Below, in pieces: positions 1 through 6,831 of a stretch of DNA of 19,381 nucleotides. The position numbers and the translations under genes are program-made. Location: contig JBEIJQ010000051.1 in NCBI GenBank assembly GCA_040380145.1, forward strand, positions 1-19,381. Direction: 5' to 3'. Position 1 is the first letter of the stretch, and each line of letters opens with the position of its first letter. Below the pieces are notes generated by a model that saw only the letters and a program-made list of their open reading frames with translations, was not told where the DNA came from and made no database searches. The DNA comes from JBEIJQ01 sp040380145 (GTDB lineage: Bacteria; Bacteroidota; Bacteroidia; Chitinophagales; Saprospiraceae).

Positions 1-51
1 GACTTTTTCAGCGGCAGCGTTTGGACGGTTCGCAAGGTGTTTTGTTCCTGG

Positions 52-101
52 TTTGGCTTTCTTTTTCCTTTTCTTCTTCCCAAAAAGAGAAAGAAACCAA
101 A
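52..101. repeat. Long imperfect T-rich/A-rich hairpin
   Basis: TTTGG (52-56) pairs with CCAAA (97-101). Inside it the T/C-rich arm 58-72 pairs with the A/G-rich arm 82-96, giving about 19 pairs including one G-T wobble, with one bulge and one mismatch. The right arm carries CCAAAAAGAGAAAGAAACC (80-98), a motif that recurs almost unchanged at 4759-4776 and in looser form at 15557 and 15989. I recall comparable A/T hairpins as common intergenic elements in Bacteroidota genomes; the function here is unknown. Confidence 0.5.
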
Positions 102-375
102 GTAAATCCCGATCAAATCCGGCGCCAGCGCGAGTCTTTTGTTCGCAGGCGCGAAAAAAAACTCGATTTGCGGGGCAATGTTGTTGTCCTTGGATCGACC
201 TCGTTTGCCGCAAATCAGCCAACAGGTTTTTCGCTCAGGCCCGCTAACAAAAGCCGAGCTGTCGGGATTTTCTCGAAGGCCGGCTGGGCCGTAAGAATTT
301 CTTACAAGTCGTTCTTCGATTTTCGAGGAACTGCACTGTACTTTATAGACTGTATTTCAAATTTTTACAACCGGC

Positions 376-406
376 AATCTCTAATGACCGCCATTAGAGA
401 TTTTTT
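376..406 (+). terminator. Intrinsic terminator-like hairpin
   Basis: A perfect 11-bp stem, AATCTCTAATG (376-386) and CATTAGAGATT (392-402), closes a 5-nt loop ACCGC, and the right arm runs into a continuous T tract ending at 406. This is a rho-independent terminator geometry for plus-strand transcription, although the stem is A/T-rich. No convincing gene lies directly upstream inside the window, so the terminated transcript would come from left of the window or be non-coding. Confidence 0.6.
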
Positions 407-423
407 CCAATGACAATTTTGGG
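407..423. repeat. 17-bp direct repeat, copy 1
   Basis: CCAATGACAATTTTGGG occurs here and again at 715-731, identical over 17 bases and 308 bp apart. This copy directly abuts the T tract of the terminator-like hairpin. The core is itself an inverted repeat, CCAA-N8-TTGG. Confidence 0.75.
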
Positions 424-714
424 ATTATGTTCCGGCCCGAGTGCGGTCTTAAGTTCAGGCCTCGACCTGCTTCCTTGGGGGCGCGACGCAATCCTTTTCA
501 CTTGGTCGGTGGCCGATTGTGAAAAGAGAGTGACTTGTTTGGCCTTTCCCCCCTTTGAGCAACGGAATCTGAATTTCCGGAGGCTGCCTTTGGAAATTTT
601 TCTACGGCCAATTTGGGGGGCACGGAAGCAAGATTTTTTGGTTCTAATAACGAAAAGTAGTGGATAACTTGCGTGAAAAAAAATGCTACATGAACAAAAG
701 GCAGATATTTGAAC

Positions 715-731
715 CCAATGACAATTTTGGG
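715..731. repeat. 17-bp direct repeat, copy 2
   Basis: Identical to 407-423. Here the flanking bases extend the internal symmetry to AACCCAA-N8-TTGGGTT (712-733), a 7-bp perfect inverted repeat that could be a regulator-binding site. It lies about 70-90 bp upstream of the possible promoter for the lipoprotein gene. Confidence 0.75.
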
Positions 732-801
732 TTAAAAAACAGATACCGGTGTGTCCCGGCGAATATCGACCGAAAAACCCCTTTTCCCCCCTCCTTTTTC
801 C

Positions 802-809
802 TATTTTTG
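802..809 (+). promoter_or_regulatory. Possible Bacteroidota -7 element for the lipoprotein operon
   Basis: TATTTTTG fits the Bacteroidota TAnnTTTG -7 consensus and lies 23 bp before the ATG at 833. There is no TTG at the expected -33 distance (around 780), so this is a weak call. Confidence 0.35.
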
Positions 810-832
810 TACCAAAATCCACACCTCCACGG

Positions 833-1501
833 ATGCACCGAACGATCGCCCTCCTGTTGCTTTTCTCCTGTCTGTTGACCGCCTTGGCCTCCTGCGCGGG
901 CGCCAAAGCGCGCAAGCAGGCCCGGCGCCAGGCCGCCTGTACCGAAATGGCCGAAATGAAAGAAAACGGAGTGCTGGTGGTGCGCCTGCGGACCTACAAC
1001 AACCGCCTGAAAAAACTCCGCCAAGATCTGGCCGGAGCCACCGTCAAGCCCAAAGCCGCAGAAGCGCTGTCCCGCGAGATCGCCGTGCTGGAACACTTCC
1101 GCGACAGCACCCACCGGTCCATCCAACAGGCTTTTCAGACGTACTATTCCTACACATCGGTCGTTTTCATGGCCGATACCAGTTCTGCCCGGCTGTTCAA
1201 AAACGAACCGAAAGGATATTTTCTCGGCCCCGACCTGCGCCCCGACACCTCCATTTCGATCGGGGGGAAAAAAGTGTATCTTTTCGATTACGAACTGACG
1301 ACGATGAACCAGTCCGATCTCGTGGGCATCGGCACTTTGGACGGCAAGCCTTTCGAGGCTCCTTTCTCCTATCTGGGCAGGGGCGGCGTACAAAGGGAGT
1401 TCCAACAGGGCACGCACAATTATCCCCGGATCATCCGGCGCTTCAACGAACTCTTCCTGGAAATGGAAATGCGCTGCAAAATGAACCTTTACCTGAAATG
1501 A
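833..1501 (+). CDS. Conserved hypothetical lipoprotein
   Basis: 222 residues. The start at 833 was chosen because it places a classic lipoprotein signal at the N-terminus: basic MHR, a hydrophobic stretch (5-19) and lipobox L18-A19-S20-C21. Upstream in-frame starts would bury this signal. After the Cys comes a very basic segment (AKARKQARRQ), then a charged helical region (about 35-95) that could form a coiled coil, then a mixed alpha/beta region with YFLGPDL and a Tyr/Phe-rich core. The architecture resembles small Bacteroidota lipoproteins of unknown function, so I assign none. It should be lipid-anchored in the envelope, and the residue after Cys is Ala. The stop codon overlaps the start of the next gene (ATGA), suggesting coupled translation with a functionally unrelated-looking partner. 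Confidence 0.75.
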   Translation: MHRTIALLLLFSCLLTALASCAGAKARKQARRQAACTEMAEMKENGVLVVRLRTYNNRLKKLRQDLAGATVKPKAAEALSREIAVLEHFRDSTHRSIQQAFQTYYSYTSVVFMADTSSARLFKNEPKGYFLGPDLRPDTSISIGGKKVYLFDYELTTMNQSDLVGIGTLDGKPFEAPFSYLGRGGVQREFQQGTHNYPRIIRRFNELFLEMEMRCKMNLYLK

Positions 1502-1812
1502 AAACGAAACTCATCGACATCGCCTGGGCCCGATCGGGCGACAAGGGCAACATCTGCAACATCGGCGTGTTGGCCAAAACCTCCGCCCATTATGCCCTGC
1601 TCAAAGAAAAACTCACCGCCGAAAGCGTCAAGGCCCATTTCGGCGATCTGGTCCGCGGCCCCGTGGTGCGCTACGAGTGGGACGCCATCGAATCGCTGAA
1701 CTTTGTCTGCCACGAAGCGCTCGACGGCGGCGCGGCGCGTTCGATGCGCATGGACACCCTCGGAAAGAACTTTTCCGGCCACCTGCTCCGCCTCGAACTC
1801 GACGGCGAATAA
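1498..1812 (+). CDS. Stand-alone AtuA-like (ferredoxin-fold) domain protein
   Basis: 104 residues with the motif ARSGDKGNICNIGVLA (11-26), typical of the small C-terminal domain found in AtuA/DUF1446 acyclic-terpene-utilisation proteins and also encoded as a separate small subunit. The rest (RGPVVRYEW, LNFVCHEALDGG, DTLGKNFSGHLL) matches that family as I know it. The usual partner, a large DUF1446 protein, is not in this window. The family is linked to isoprenoid or branched-chain acyl-CoA catabolism, but the role of free-standing copies is not established. The start overlaps the stop of the lipoprotein gene by 4 nt (ATGA), and dnaG follows 14 nt after its stop, so all three are probably co-transcribed. 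Confidence 0.8.
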   Translation: MKTKLIDIAWARSGDKGNICNIGVLAKTSAHYALLKEKLTAESVKAHFGDLVRGPVVRYEWDAIESLNFVCHEALDGGAARSMRMDTLGKNFSGHLLRLELDGE

Positions 1813-1826
1813 GCCCTCCCCCGCCC

Positions 1827-3893
1827 ATGATCACCAATCGCTCCGTCCAACAGGTGCTCGAGACCGCCCGCATCGAAGATGTGGTCGGTGATTTCGTGCA
1901 GCTGCGCAAACGGGGCGTCAACTTGCTCGGGCTTTGCCCTTTCCACGGGGAAAGGACTCCCTCGTTCAATGTGAATCCCGCGCGCAACCTCTTCAAGTGC
2001 TTCGGTTGCGGCGAGGCCGGCGACCCCGTCGCCTTCCTGATGAAGCACGAGAGCATGACCTTCCCGGAGGCCATCCGCTGGTTGGCCAAACGATACAACA
2101 TCGCGCTGGAAGAAGAACAGAAATCAGAGGATTGGGCCCAAGAACAGCTCGAACAGGAAAGCCTTTACCTGCTCAACGATTTTGCGCTCAAACATTTTCA
2201 GGAACAGCTTTGGGCGACCGACAGCGGCAAGAGCATCGCGCTGGGCTATTTCAAGTCCCGCGGTTTCCTCGAGGAAACCATCCGGCGCTGGGGGCTGGGA
2301 TATGCCCAAGAAGACCCGGAACACTTCACCCGGACGGCCACCGGCGCGGCGTACAAACTCTCTTTTCTGCAAAAAGGAGGCCTCTCGACCCAATCGGGCC
2401 GCGATTTTTTCCGCGGGCGGGTGATCTTCCCCATCCACAACCTGTCGGGAAAAGTGGCCGCCTTCGCGGGCCGGATCCTCGGCGCCGACAAAAAGCAACC
2501 AAAGTACATCAACACGCCCGAAAGCGAGGTGTACCATAAGAGCAAGATCCTTTTCGGGGCTTTTTTCGCCCGCAACGCGATCCGCCAAAAGGACGAGTGC
2601 TTCCTCGTGGAAGGCTACACCGATGTGATCACGCTCCACCAAGCGGGCATCGAAAACGTGGTGGCCTCTTCCGGTACCTCGCTGACCGTGGAGCAGATCG
2701 GTCTTGTGAAACGCTTCACCGACAACCTCACGATCCTATACGACGGCGATGCCGCCGGTATCAAGGCGGCCCTGCGCGGCGTGGATCTCGTGCTCGAACA
2801 AGACCTAGATGTGCGCGTCGTCCTTTTTCCCGACGGCGAAGATCCCGACTCGTACCTGCGCAAAGCCGGTGGGGCCGCATTCGAAGCATATATCCGGGAA
2901 AACCGCCAGGACTTCATCCACTTCAAGATGCAGCTCCTGCTCGACGAGGCCAAAAACGACCCCTTCAAACGGGCCGGCATTGTGCGGGAAATCATGCAGA
3001 GCATCGCCCTGATGCCGGACGCCATCAAACGCGCCGAGTTCTTGAAATCCTGTTCGAAAAGGCTCGACATCCGCGAGGACGCGCTGTACGACGAACTGAA
3101 CAAAACACTTGTGGCCCGGGCCCAAAAGCAGGCGTCCAAGTCGGCCGCTTCCTCCGCTCCCAAAACCGGTCCGAAAACCGCTCCCCCCGCTGATCCGAAC
3201 CCGTTCGACACGGGCGCTCCGATGCCCGGCGACGAAGGCGAATGGGGCGGAAGCGCACCCTTCCCGGACGAAGCCCCGCCGCACCCGACGGAATGGCTGT
3301 CCGACCCGGGAGAAGCCGCACCGGGCGAAACGGCGCCGCGCCTTCCCTACGACCAAGATGCCCGGACACTCGGAGACGATTTCCAGGAAAAAGACATGGC
3401 CCGCCTGCTGATCGAATTCGGTGCGCACGAAATGGCCGAAGGCGTTTCGATCGCCCATTTCGTGCTGCAGGACATGGAAGAGGTGATAGAGGAGTTCGAC
3501 AATGCTCTGTACGCCAAAGTAGTGCGAGAGGCGCTGCGCAAAACGGCCGGGGGAGAACCGCCGGTGCCGGCTTGGTGGATAGCGCATCCGGATCCGGACA
3601 TCGCCCGCGTGGCCCAGGATTTTTCCTTTTCGCCCTTCAGCCTTTCGCCCAACTGGGCCAAACTCGACATTTATCTCAACCAGAAAATGCCCGACGAGAA
3701 CTACCACAAAGATGCCCTCAGCGTCGCACTACGGTTCAAATTGGCGAAAATGCTGCGGATGAAAAGGAAAAACCAAGAAAAGATCCGTCTTGCGACCGAG
3801 TTGGAGGAGCAGATGCTGCTCATAAAAGTGGACATGCACCTGCAAAAGATCATCCAATCACTGACATCGCAGACGGGAACGGTGGTACTGTGA
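1827..3893 (+). CDS. dnaG: DNA primase
   Basis: 688 residues. DnaG makes the RNA primers that start Okazaki fragments and works with the replicative helicase DnaB. An N-terminal CHC2 zinc-binding domain shows C37-x2-H40 and C58-x2-C61. The catalytic core follows, with a Toprim domain showing EGYTD (E262-D266) and DGDAAG (D306, D308), the metal-binding acidic residues. Residues about 431-520 are a long Pro/Ala/Gly/Asp-rich, probably disordered linker, longer than in the E. coli enzyme. The remaining C-terminal 170 residues are the expected helicase-interaction region, ending in a basic, helical segment. The ATG at 1827 is used because the frame upstream belongs to shadow sequence over the preceding gene. 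No Shine-Dalgarno motif precedes it. The first two genes of the apparent operon have no evident link to replication. Confidence 0.97.
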   Translation: MITNRSVQQVLETARIEDVVGDFVQLRKRGVNLLGLCPFHGERTPSFNVNPARNLFKCFGCGEAGDPVAFLMKHESMTFPEAIRWLAKRYNIALEEEQKSEDWAQEQLEQESLYLLNDFALKHFQEQLWATDSGKSIALGYFKSRGFLEETIRRWGLGYAQEDPEHFTRTATGAAYKLSFLQKGGLSTQSGRDFFRGRVIFPIHNLSGKVAAFAGRILGADKKQPKYINTPESEVYHKSKILFGAFFARNAIRQKDECFLVEGYTDVITLHQAGIENVVASSGTSLTVEQIGLVKRFTDNLTILYDGDAAGIKAALRGVDLVLEQDLDVRVVLFPDGEDPDSYLRKAGGAAFEAYIRENRQDFIHFKMQLLLDEAKNDPFKRAGIVREIMQSIALMPDAIKRAEFLKSCSKRLDIREDALYDELNKTLVARAQKQASKSAASSAPKTGPKTAPPADPNPFDTGAPMPGDEGEWGGSAPFPDEAPPHPTEWLSDPGEAAPGETAPRLPYDQDARTLGDDFQEKDMARLLIEFGAHEMAEGVSIAHFVLQDMEEVIEEFDNALYAKVVREALRKTAGGEPPVPAWWIAHPDPDIARVAQDFSFSPFSLSPNWAKLDIYLNQKMPDENYHKDALSVALRFKLAKMLRMKRKNQEKIRLATELEEQMLLIKVDMHLQKIIQSLTSQTGTVVL

Positions 3894-3980
3894 AAAGACA
3901 GGGCTGTCCGCGGTGGGGCGAACGGCGAATATTGAAAAAAGGATACGGAAATTTCGACCGAATGGCGAACGGTCTTTCGA

Positions 3981-4676
3981 TCAGGGATTGTATTTGCTGA
4001 TCCGCTGGGTAAAGACGATCTGCCCGGCGCGGTCGATCATGCGCACCAGATACAGTCCGCGCGGCAAGTCGGCCACGGGGTATTTTTCGTTGGGGGCGTT
4101 CACCTGATATTGTGCCACCCGGGATCCGACCATGTTGTAGATCTCGATGCGGGCGACCACATCGTTTTCCTCGAGCTGGAAATACTCGGTGGGCGGATTG
4201 GGAAATATCCGGATAGGCTGGTTTTTGCCCCGGTTGTCCAGTGCGTTCGTGCCCGTGGCAGTAGCCGTATTGGACCCCTCGAAGGTGACCACTGCGGCGG
4301 TGCCCGCACTATCGGCCGGGTTGAAGAAGGCCAATTGGACGATGCCCTCACCGGCAAAATTGTGCGGATAAAAAACCACTCTGATCTCCCGCTCTTGGCG
4401 CGGCCCCAGATAAAACGAGCGGCTTTCGGTATCGGTGCCATAACAGTTGTCCTCGCACACGGCGGTTTCCCATTGGCCGGGCATGGCCTTGGAGATGCGC
4501 GTCCAGCGGAGGGTCAAAGGCCCCGAAGTGGTGTTCTTGATGCGCACGCGGGTTTCGATGGAGGGAAAAAACAGACCGCTCGAGCCTTTGGGATTGGGGT
4601 TCGAAACGGTGAAGCCTTGGGCAAAAAGGCCCCAAGACAACAACAAAAACGCGGCAGAAAGTATGTTTTTTTGCAT
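3981..4676 (-). CDS. Secreted protein with type A T9SS sorting domain
   Basis: 231 residues. The chosen start at 4676 gives a signal peptide (MQKN, then a hydrophobic run ending near FAQ, 18-20). Residues about 22-140 form a beta-rich domain that compares the text-like pattern of an immunoglobulin-like fold (RVRIKNTTSGPLTLRW, REIRVVFYP), with a possible disulfide C74/C78 in CEDNC. Residues 154-231 match the Por secretion system C-terminal sorting domain: IRIFPNPPTEYF, then IEIYNMVGSRV, LPRGLYLVRM, ending QRISKYNP. The product should cross the inner membrane by Sec and the outer membrane by the type IX system, with the tail removed. Its own function is unknown. It lies downstream of fur on the same strand but has its own likely promoter. 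The longer in-frame reading upstream is antisense to fur and was discarded. Confidence 0.88.
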   Translation of the reverse strand: MQKNILSAAFLLLSWGLFAQGFTVSNPNPKGSSGLFFPSIETRVRIKNTTSGPLTLRWTRISKAMPGQWETAVCEDNCYGTDTESRSFYLGPRQEREIRVVFYPHNFAGEGIVQLAFFNPADSAGTAAVVTFEGSNTATATGTNALDNRGKNQPIRIFPNPPTEYFQLEENDVVARIEIYNMVGSRVAQYQVNAPNEKYPVADLPRGLYLVRMIDRAGQIVFTQRISKYNP

Positions 4677-4682
4677 AGGCCG

Positions 4683-4694
4683 ATCGAGCTCGAT
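4683..4694. repeat. 12-bp perfect palindrome in the leader of the T9SS gene
   Basis: ATCGAGCTCGAT lies between the predicted -7 element (4711-4718) and the ATG at 4676, that is, in the likely 5' untranslated leader. It could be an operator or simply chance. Confidence 0.3.
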
Positions 4695-4710
4695 ACTCTT
4701 ATGTAAGTTA

Positions 4711-4718
4711 CAAATATA
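4711..4718 (-). promoter_or_regulatory. Bacteroidota -7 promoter element for the T9SS gene
   Basis: Read on the minus strand the sequence is TATATTTG, an exact match to TAnnTTTG, 34 bp upstream of the ATG at 4676. No good TTG is seen at the usual -33 spacing; the upstream DNA is an A/T tract. It suggests the gene is transcribed separately from engB-fur. Confidence 0.55.
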
Positions 4719-4739
4719 GTGTTTTTTTTGACAGAACGT

Positions 4740-4775
4740 TTTTTTCTGCTTTTTGTCCCCAAAAAGAGAAGAAAA
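4740..4775. repeat. A/T hairpin downstream of fur
   Basis: Inner stem CTTTTTG (4749-4755), loop TCCC, CAAAAAG (4760-4766), extended outward by T-rich and A-rich arms with two bulges. The right arm repeats the CCAAAAAGAGAAGAAAAC motif seen at 80-98. It lies 23 bp past the fur stop codon, where a transcript end is expected, but no T tract follows on the minus strand, so a standard terminator is not supported. Confidence 0.5.
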
Positions 4776-4798
4776 CATGGTCAAAAAACGGGCCAAAA

Positions 4799-5230
4799 TC
4801 ACAGTGAGCGGCAGTCGGCGCAGGTGCCCACGACGAGCATTTGGACATGGTCCACCACGTATTCGGGCGGAACCGACACCGTGGGGATCGTGGATTCCAA
4901 GCAAAACGTATGGCCGCATCCGGCGCACTTGAAATGGACGTGGCCGTCTTCGTGGCGGGCGTGGCCGCAATCGTGGCACAGTGCGTAGCACACCGTGTCG
5001 GATTCGTCGGCGATGCGGTGCACGAGCCCTTTTTCCTCGAAACTTTTGAGCGTCCGGTACAGGGTCACCCGATCGAAACCGGCTCCGAGACGCGATTCGA
5101 TCAGCTGATGGGTGAGCGCGTGGGGAGAAGAGAGAAAAAGCTCCAGGGCTGCCATGCGGATGGGCGTTGCCCGCAGCCCATGCCGGGCGAGATGCTCTTC
5201 GACGGAGGTGTGTTCGGGACGATGGGACAT
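4799..5230 (-). CDS. Fur-family metal-responsive transcriptional regulator
   Basis: 143 residues, a normal Fur/Zur/PerR length. The N-terminal winged helix includes GLRATPIRMAALELF and the recognition region GFDRVTLYRTLKSFEEKGLVHRI (about 51-73). The C-terminal dimerisation half has two CxxC pairs, C102-x2-C105 and C137-x2-C140, which form the structural zinc site in this family. A His/Cys-rich stretch (C81, C85, C88, H90, H93, H97, H99) probably contributes regulatory metal ligands. Which metal or signal (iron, zinc, peroxide) it senses cannot be told from sequence alone; the many Cys/His residues would suit zinc. It follows engB by 53 nt on the same strand. The short N-terminus and the ATG at 5230 fit family starts. 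Confidence 0.9.
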   Translation of the reverse strand: MSHRPEHTSVEEHLARHGLRATPIRMAALELFLSSPHALTHQLIESRLGAGFDRVTLYRTLKSFEEKGLVHRIADESDTVCYALCHDCGHARHEDGHVHFKCAGCGHTFCLESTIPTVSVPPEYVVDHVQMLVVGTCADCRSL

Positions 5231-5283
5231 TTGCTGGGACAGGGTTCTACGGACAAAGCCAACGGTTTAAAGGCAAAATGGCG

Positions 5284-5889
5284 CTATCGAACGGGCGGGG
5301 CCACGAATCGTCCGTTGATTTCTTGGACGAAGGCCAATAATTCTTCGCGGCCGATACGGCGTTCGGCCGAAGTGGTGAAGATCGGCGGCAGGGATTCCCA
5401 ATCCTCGAGCATGGCCCGTTCGAAATCGACCCTCTGCCGTGCGTTGTGGTCGGCCTTTGCACGATCGGTCTTGGTGAACACCACTGCCAGCGGAACGCCC
5501 GATTCGCCGAGAAATCGCGCCATCTCCAAATCGATTTTCTGGGGCGGGACGTTGATGTCCACCAACATAAAAGCGCATTGCAGACTGGGTCTTTCGATCA
5601 GGTACTTGCGCAGCGTCGATTCCCATTGGGCCCTCAGCGTCTGCGAACGCTTGGCATACCCGTAACCGGGCACATCCACCAAGTACCAAGACCGGTCCAC
5701 CAAAAAATAGTTGAGGTGCTGGGTCTTGCCGGGCTGGGAAGAAATGCGCGCCAAGCCGTTTTTGAGGCACAGCAGGTTGATCAACGAAGATTTGCCCACA
5801 TTGGATCGGCCCATGAAAACATACTCGGGAATGTTGGGGGCGGGGCATTGGTCGAGGCGCTCGAAAGAGCCGATGAAATCGGTGGTCAT
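5284..5889 (-). CDS. engB: Ribosome biogenesis GTP-binding protein EngB (YsxC/YihA)
   Basis: 201 residues, typical for this TRAFAC GTPase, which acts late in assembly of the large ribosomal subunit. The nucleotide-binding motifs are all present: G1 GRSNVGKS (27-34), the G2 region with the family sequence QPGKTQHLNYF, G3 DVPGYG (72-77), G4 TKTD (139-142) and G5 TSA (173-175). The start at 5889 gives MTTDFIGSFERLDQCP, the usual short lead-in to PEYVFMGRSN. The upstream in-frame extension is antisense to rlpA and was discarded. It is divergent from rlpA across a 126-bp intergenic gap and is probably followed by fur in one transcript. Confidence 0.96.
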   Translation of the reverse strand: MTTDFIGSFERLDQCPAPNIPEYVFMGRSNVGKSSLINLLCLKNGLARISSQPGKTQHLNYFLVDRSWYLVDVPGYGYAKRSQTLRAQWESTLRKYLIERPSLQCAFMLVDINVPPQKIDLEMARFLGESGVPLAVVFTKTDRAKADHNARQRVDFERAMLEDWESLPPIFTTSAERRIGREELLAFVQEINGRFVAPPVR

Positions 5890-5963
5890 GGCACAAAGAA
5901 ACACATCGGAAAGGGAAAAAACAGAAACATGCCGCAGACCTTTTTTTTGCGCCGGGTTGTGCG

Positions 5964-5971
5964 CATATTTG
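5964..5971 (+). promoter_or_regulatory. Possible -7 element for rlpA
   Basis: CATATTTG matches TAnnTTTG at all but the first base and lies 44 bp before the ATG at 6016. A TTTG at 5946-5949 is closer than the usual 19-21 bp spacing, so the call is weak. Confidence 0.3.
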
Positions 5972-6015
5972 CAACATCCTTTAAATACTTTTTTCAAACA
6001 AAAATCGATCGACTT

Positions 6016-6774
6016 ATGTTGCGCACCGCCATTTTCGCCCTCCTCTGTTCTTTGGCTCCGTTCTTGGCATTGGCCCAAGAAGAAGGATTGGCAACCATGT
6101 ACAAAGACTCTGACCACGGAAAAGAAACGGTCTTCAAGGAAAAGTACGACAAGAACGCCCTCACCGGAGCCCACAAAACCCTGCCCCTCGGCACGCGGGT
6201 CAAGGTCACCAACTTGGAGAACGGCAAGTCCGTCACGGTGCGCATCAACGACCGGGGCGCTTTCGTCAAGGGCAACGTAATAGACTTGTCCCGCAAGGCA
6301 GCCGAAACCATCGGGATGAAAGCCGAAGACAAAACGAAGGTCCGTCTCGAAGTGCTCAACGAAAAAGAACAGCCCGTGGCAGTGGACGACAAAGGCCAAC
6401 GCACCGACAAGCCCAAGACCGAGAAACCGGCCAAAGAACCCGCCAAACCTGCCAAGGCCGAACCCGAGAATGTGGATGTGATGCGCCCGGGCGGCCTGTT
6501 CAAGATCTCGGTGCTGTCCATCGAGAAAAAAGGCTGGGGAGTACAAGTGGGCAACTTCAAAACCTACGAAGCGATGATGTCCAGCGTCGCCTCCTTGCAG
6601 GAAAAATGGTTCAAAAATGTGCTCGTCCTGATGGGGGGCACCGAAAAAGAACCGCAGTACAAAGTGGTGCTCGGCCCTTTCCCGGACGAGGCCACCGCCC
6701 AAAGCTACCAGCAGAACATCAAGAAAAAGCACAACATAGACGGTTTCGTGATCGATATCGTCACGGCCAAATAG
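6016..6774 (+). CDS. rlpA: Septal ring lytic transglycosylase-like RlpA protein with SPOR domain
   Basis: 252 residues. A signal peptide (hydrophobic 5-20, cleavage near ALA-QEE) leads into a double-psi beta-barrel RlpA domain (about 23-115). It contains ALTGAHKTLPLGTRVKVTN (H53) and VRINDRGAF (D79), the His and Asp implicated in catalysis in the Pseudomonas enzyme. A Lys/Pro/Glu-rich linker (about 116-155) separates this from a C-terminal SPOR domain (about 170-250: GWGVQVGNF, then YKVVLGPFPDEATAQSY), which binds denuded glycan strands at division sites. There is no lipobox Cys, so the protein is predicted periplasmic rather than a lipoprotein. It probably trims peptidoglycan during septation. 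Two plus-strand genes follow at short gaps, but no functional link is evident. Confidence 0.92.
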   Translation: MLRTAIFALLCSLAPFLALAQEEGLATMYKDSDHGKETVFKEKYDKNALTGAHKTLPLGTRVKVTNLENGKSVTVRINDRGAFVKGNVIDLSRKAAETIGMKAEDKTKVRLEVLNEKEQPVAVDDKGQRTDKPKTEKPAKEPAKPAKAEPENVDVMRPGGLFKISVLSIEKKGWGVQVGNFKTYEAMMSSVASLQEKWFKNVLVLMGGTEKEPQYKVVLGPFPDEATAQSYQQNIKKKHNIDGFVIDIVTAK

Positions 6775-6831
6775 GCCTTGGATTTTCCGGCCCCATCGGG
6801 CGTCCGGTCCACCCGCCAACACGCCCGCCCC

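Larger units (their letters stand above)
1..832. other. Intergenic region without a recognisable gene
   Basis: About 830 bases with no frame I can defend as a gene. A frame is open from the left window edge to 413 (+), but it has mixed third-position base use unlike the GC-rich third positions of the neighbours. It reads through a T/A-rich hairpin and a terminator-like stem, and its product resembles no family I know. Shorter frames at 410-667 (+) and 394-915 (-) are similarly unconvincing. What the stretch does hold is structure: an imperfect A/T hairpin (52-101), a palindrome GTAAGAA-T-TTCTTAC (291-305), a terminator-like hairpin (376-406), a hairpin with arms CTTTTCAC/GTGAAAAG (494-526), two copies of a 17-mer (407 and 715), and a possible promoter at 802. 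A 3' fragment of a gene starting outside the window cannot be fully excluded. Confidence 0.6.

Noticed and set aside
1..413. Plus-strand frame open from the window edge
   Set aside because: Third-position composition is unlike the neighbours, it crosses a hairpin and a terminator-like stem, and it resembles no family. A gene fragment cannot be completely excluded.
3897..3974. Small inverted repeats (GACAG-GG-CTGTC; GACCG/CGGTC) between dnaG and the T9SS gene as terminators
   Set aside because: Stems are only 5 bp and no convincing T tract follows.
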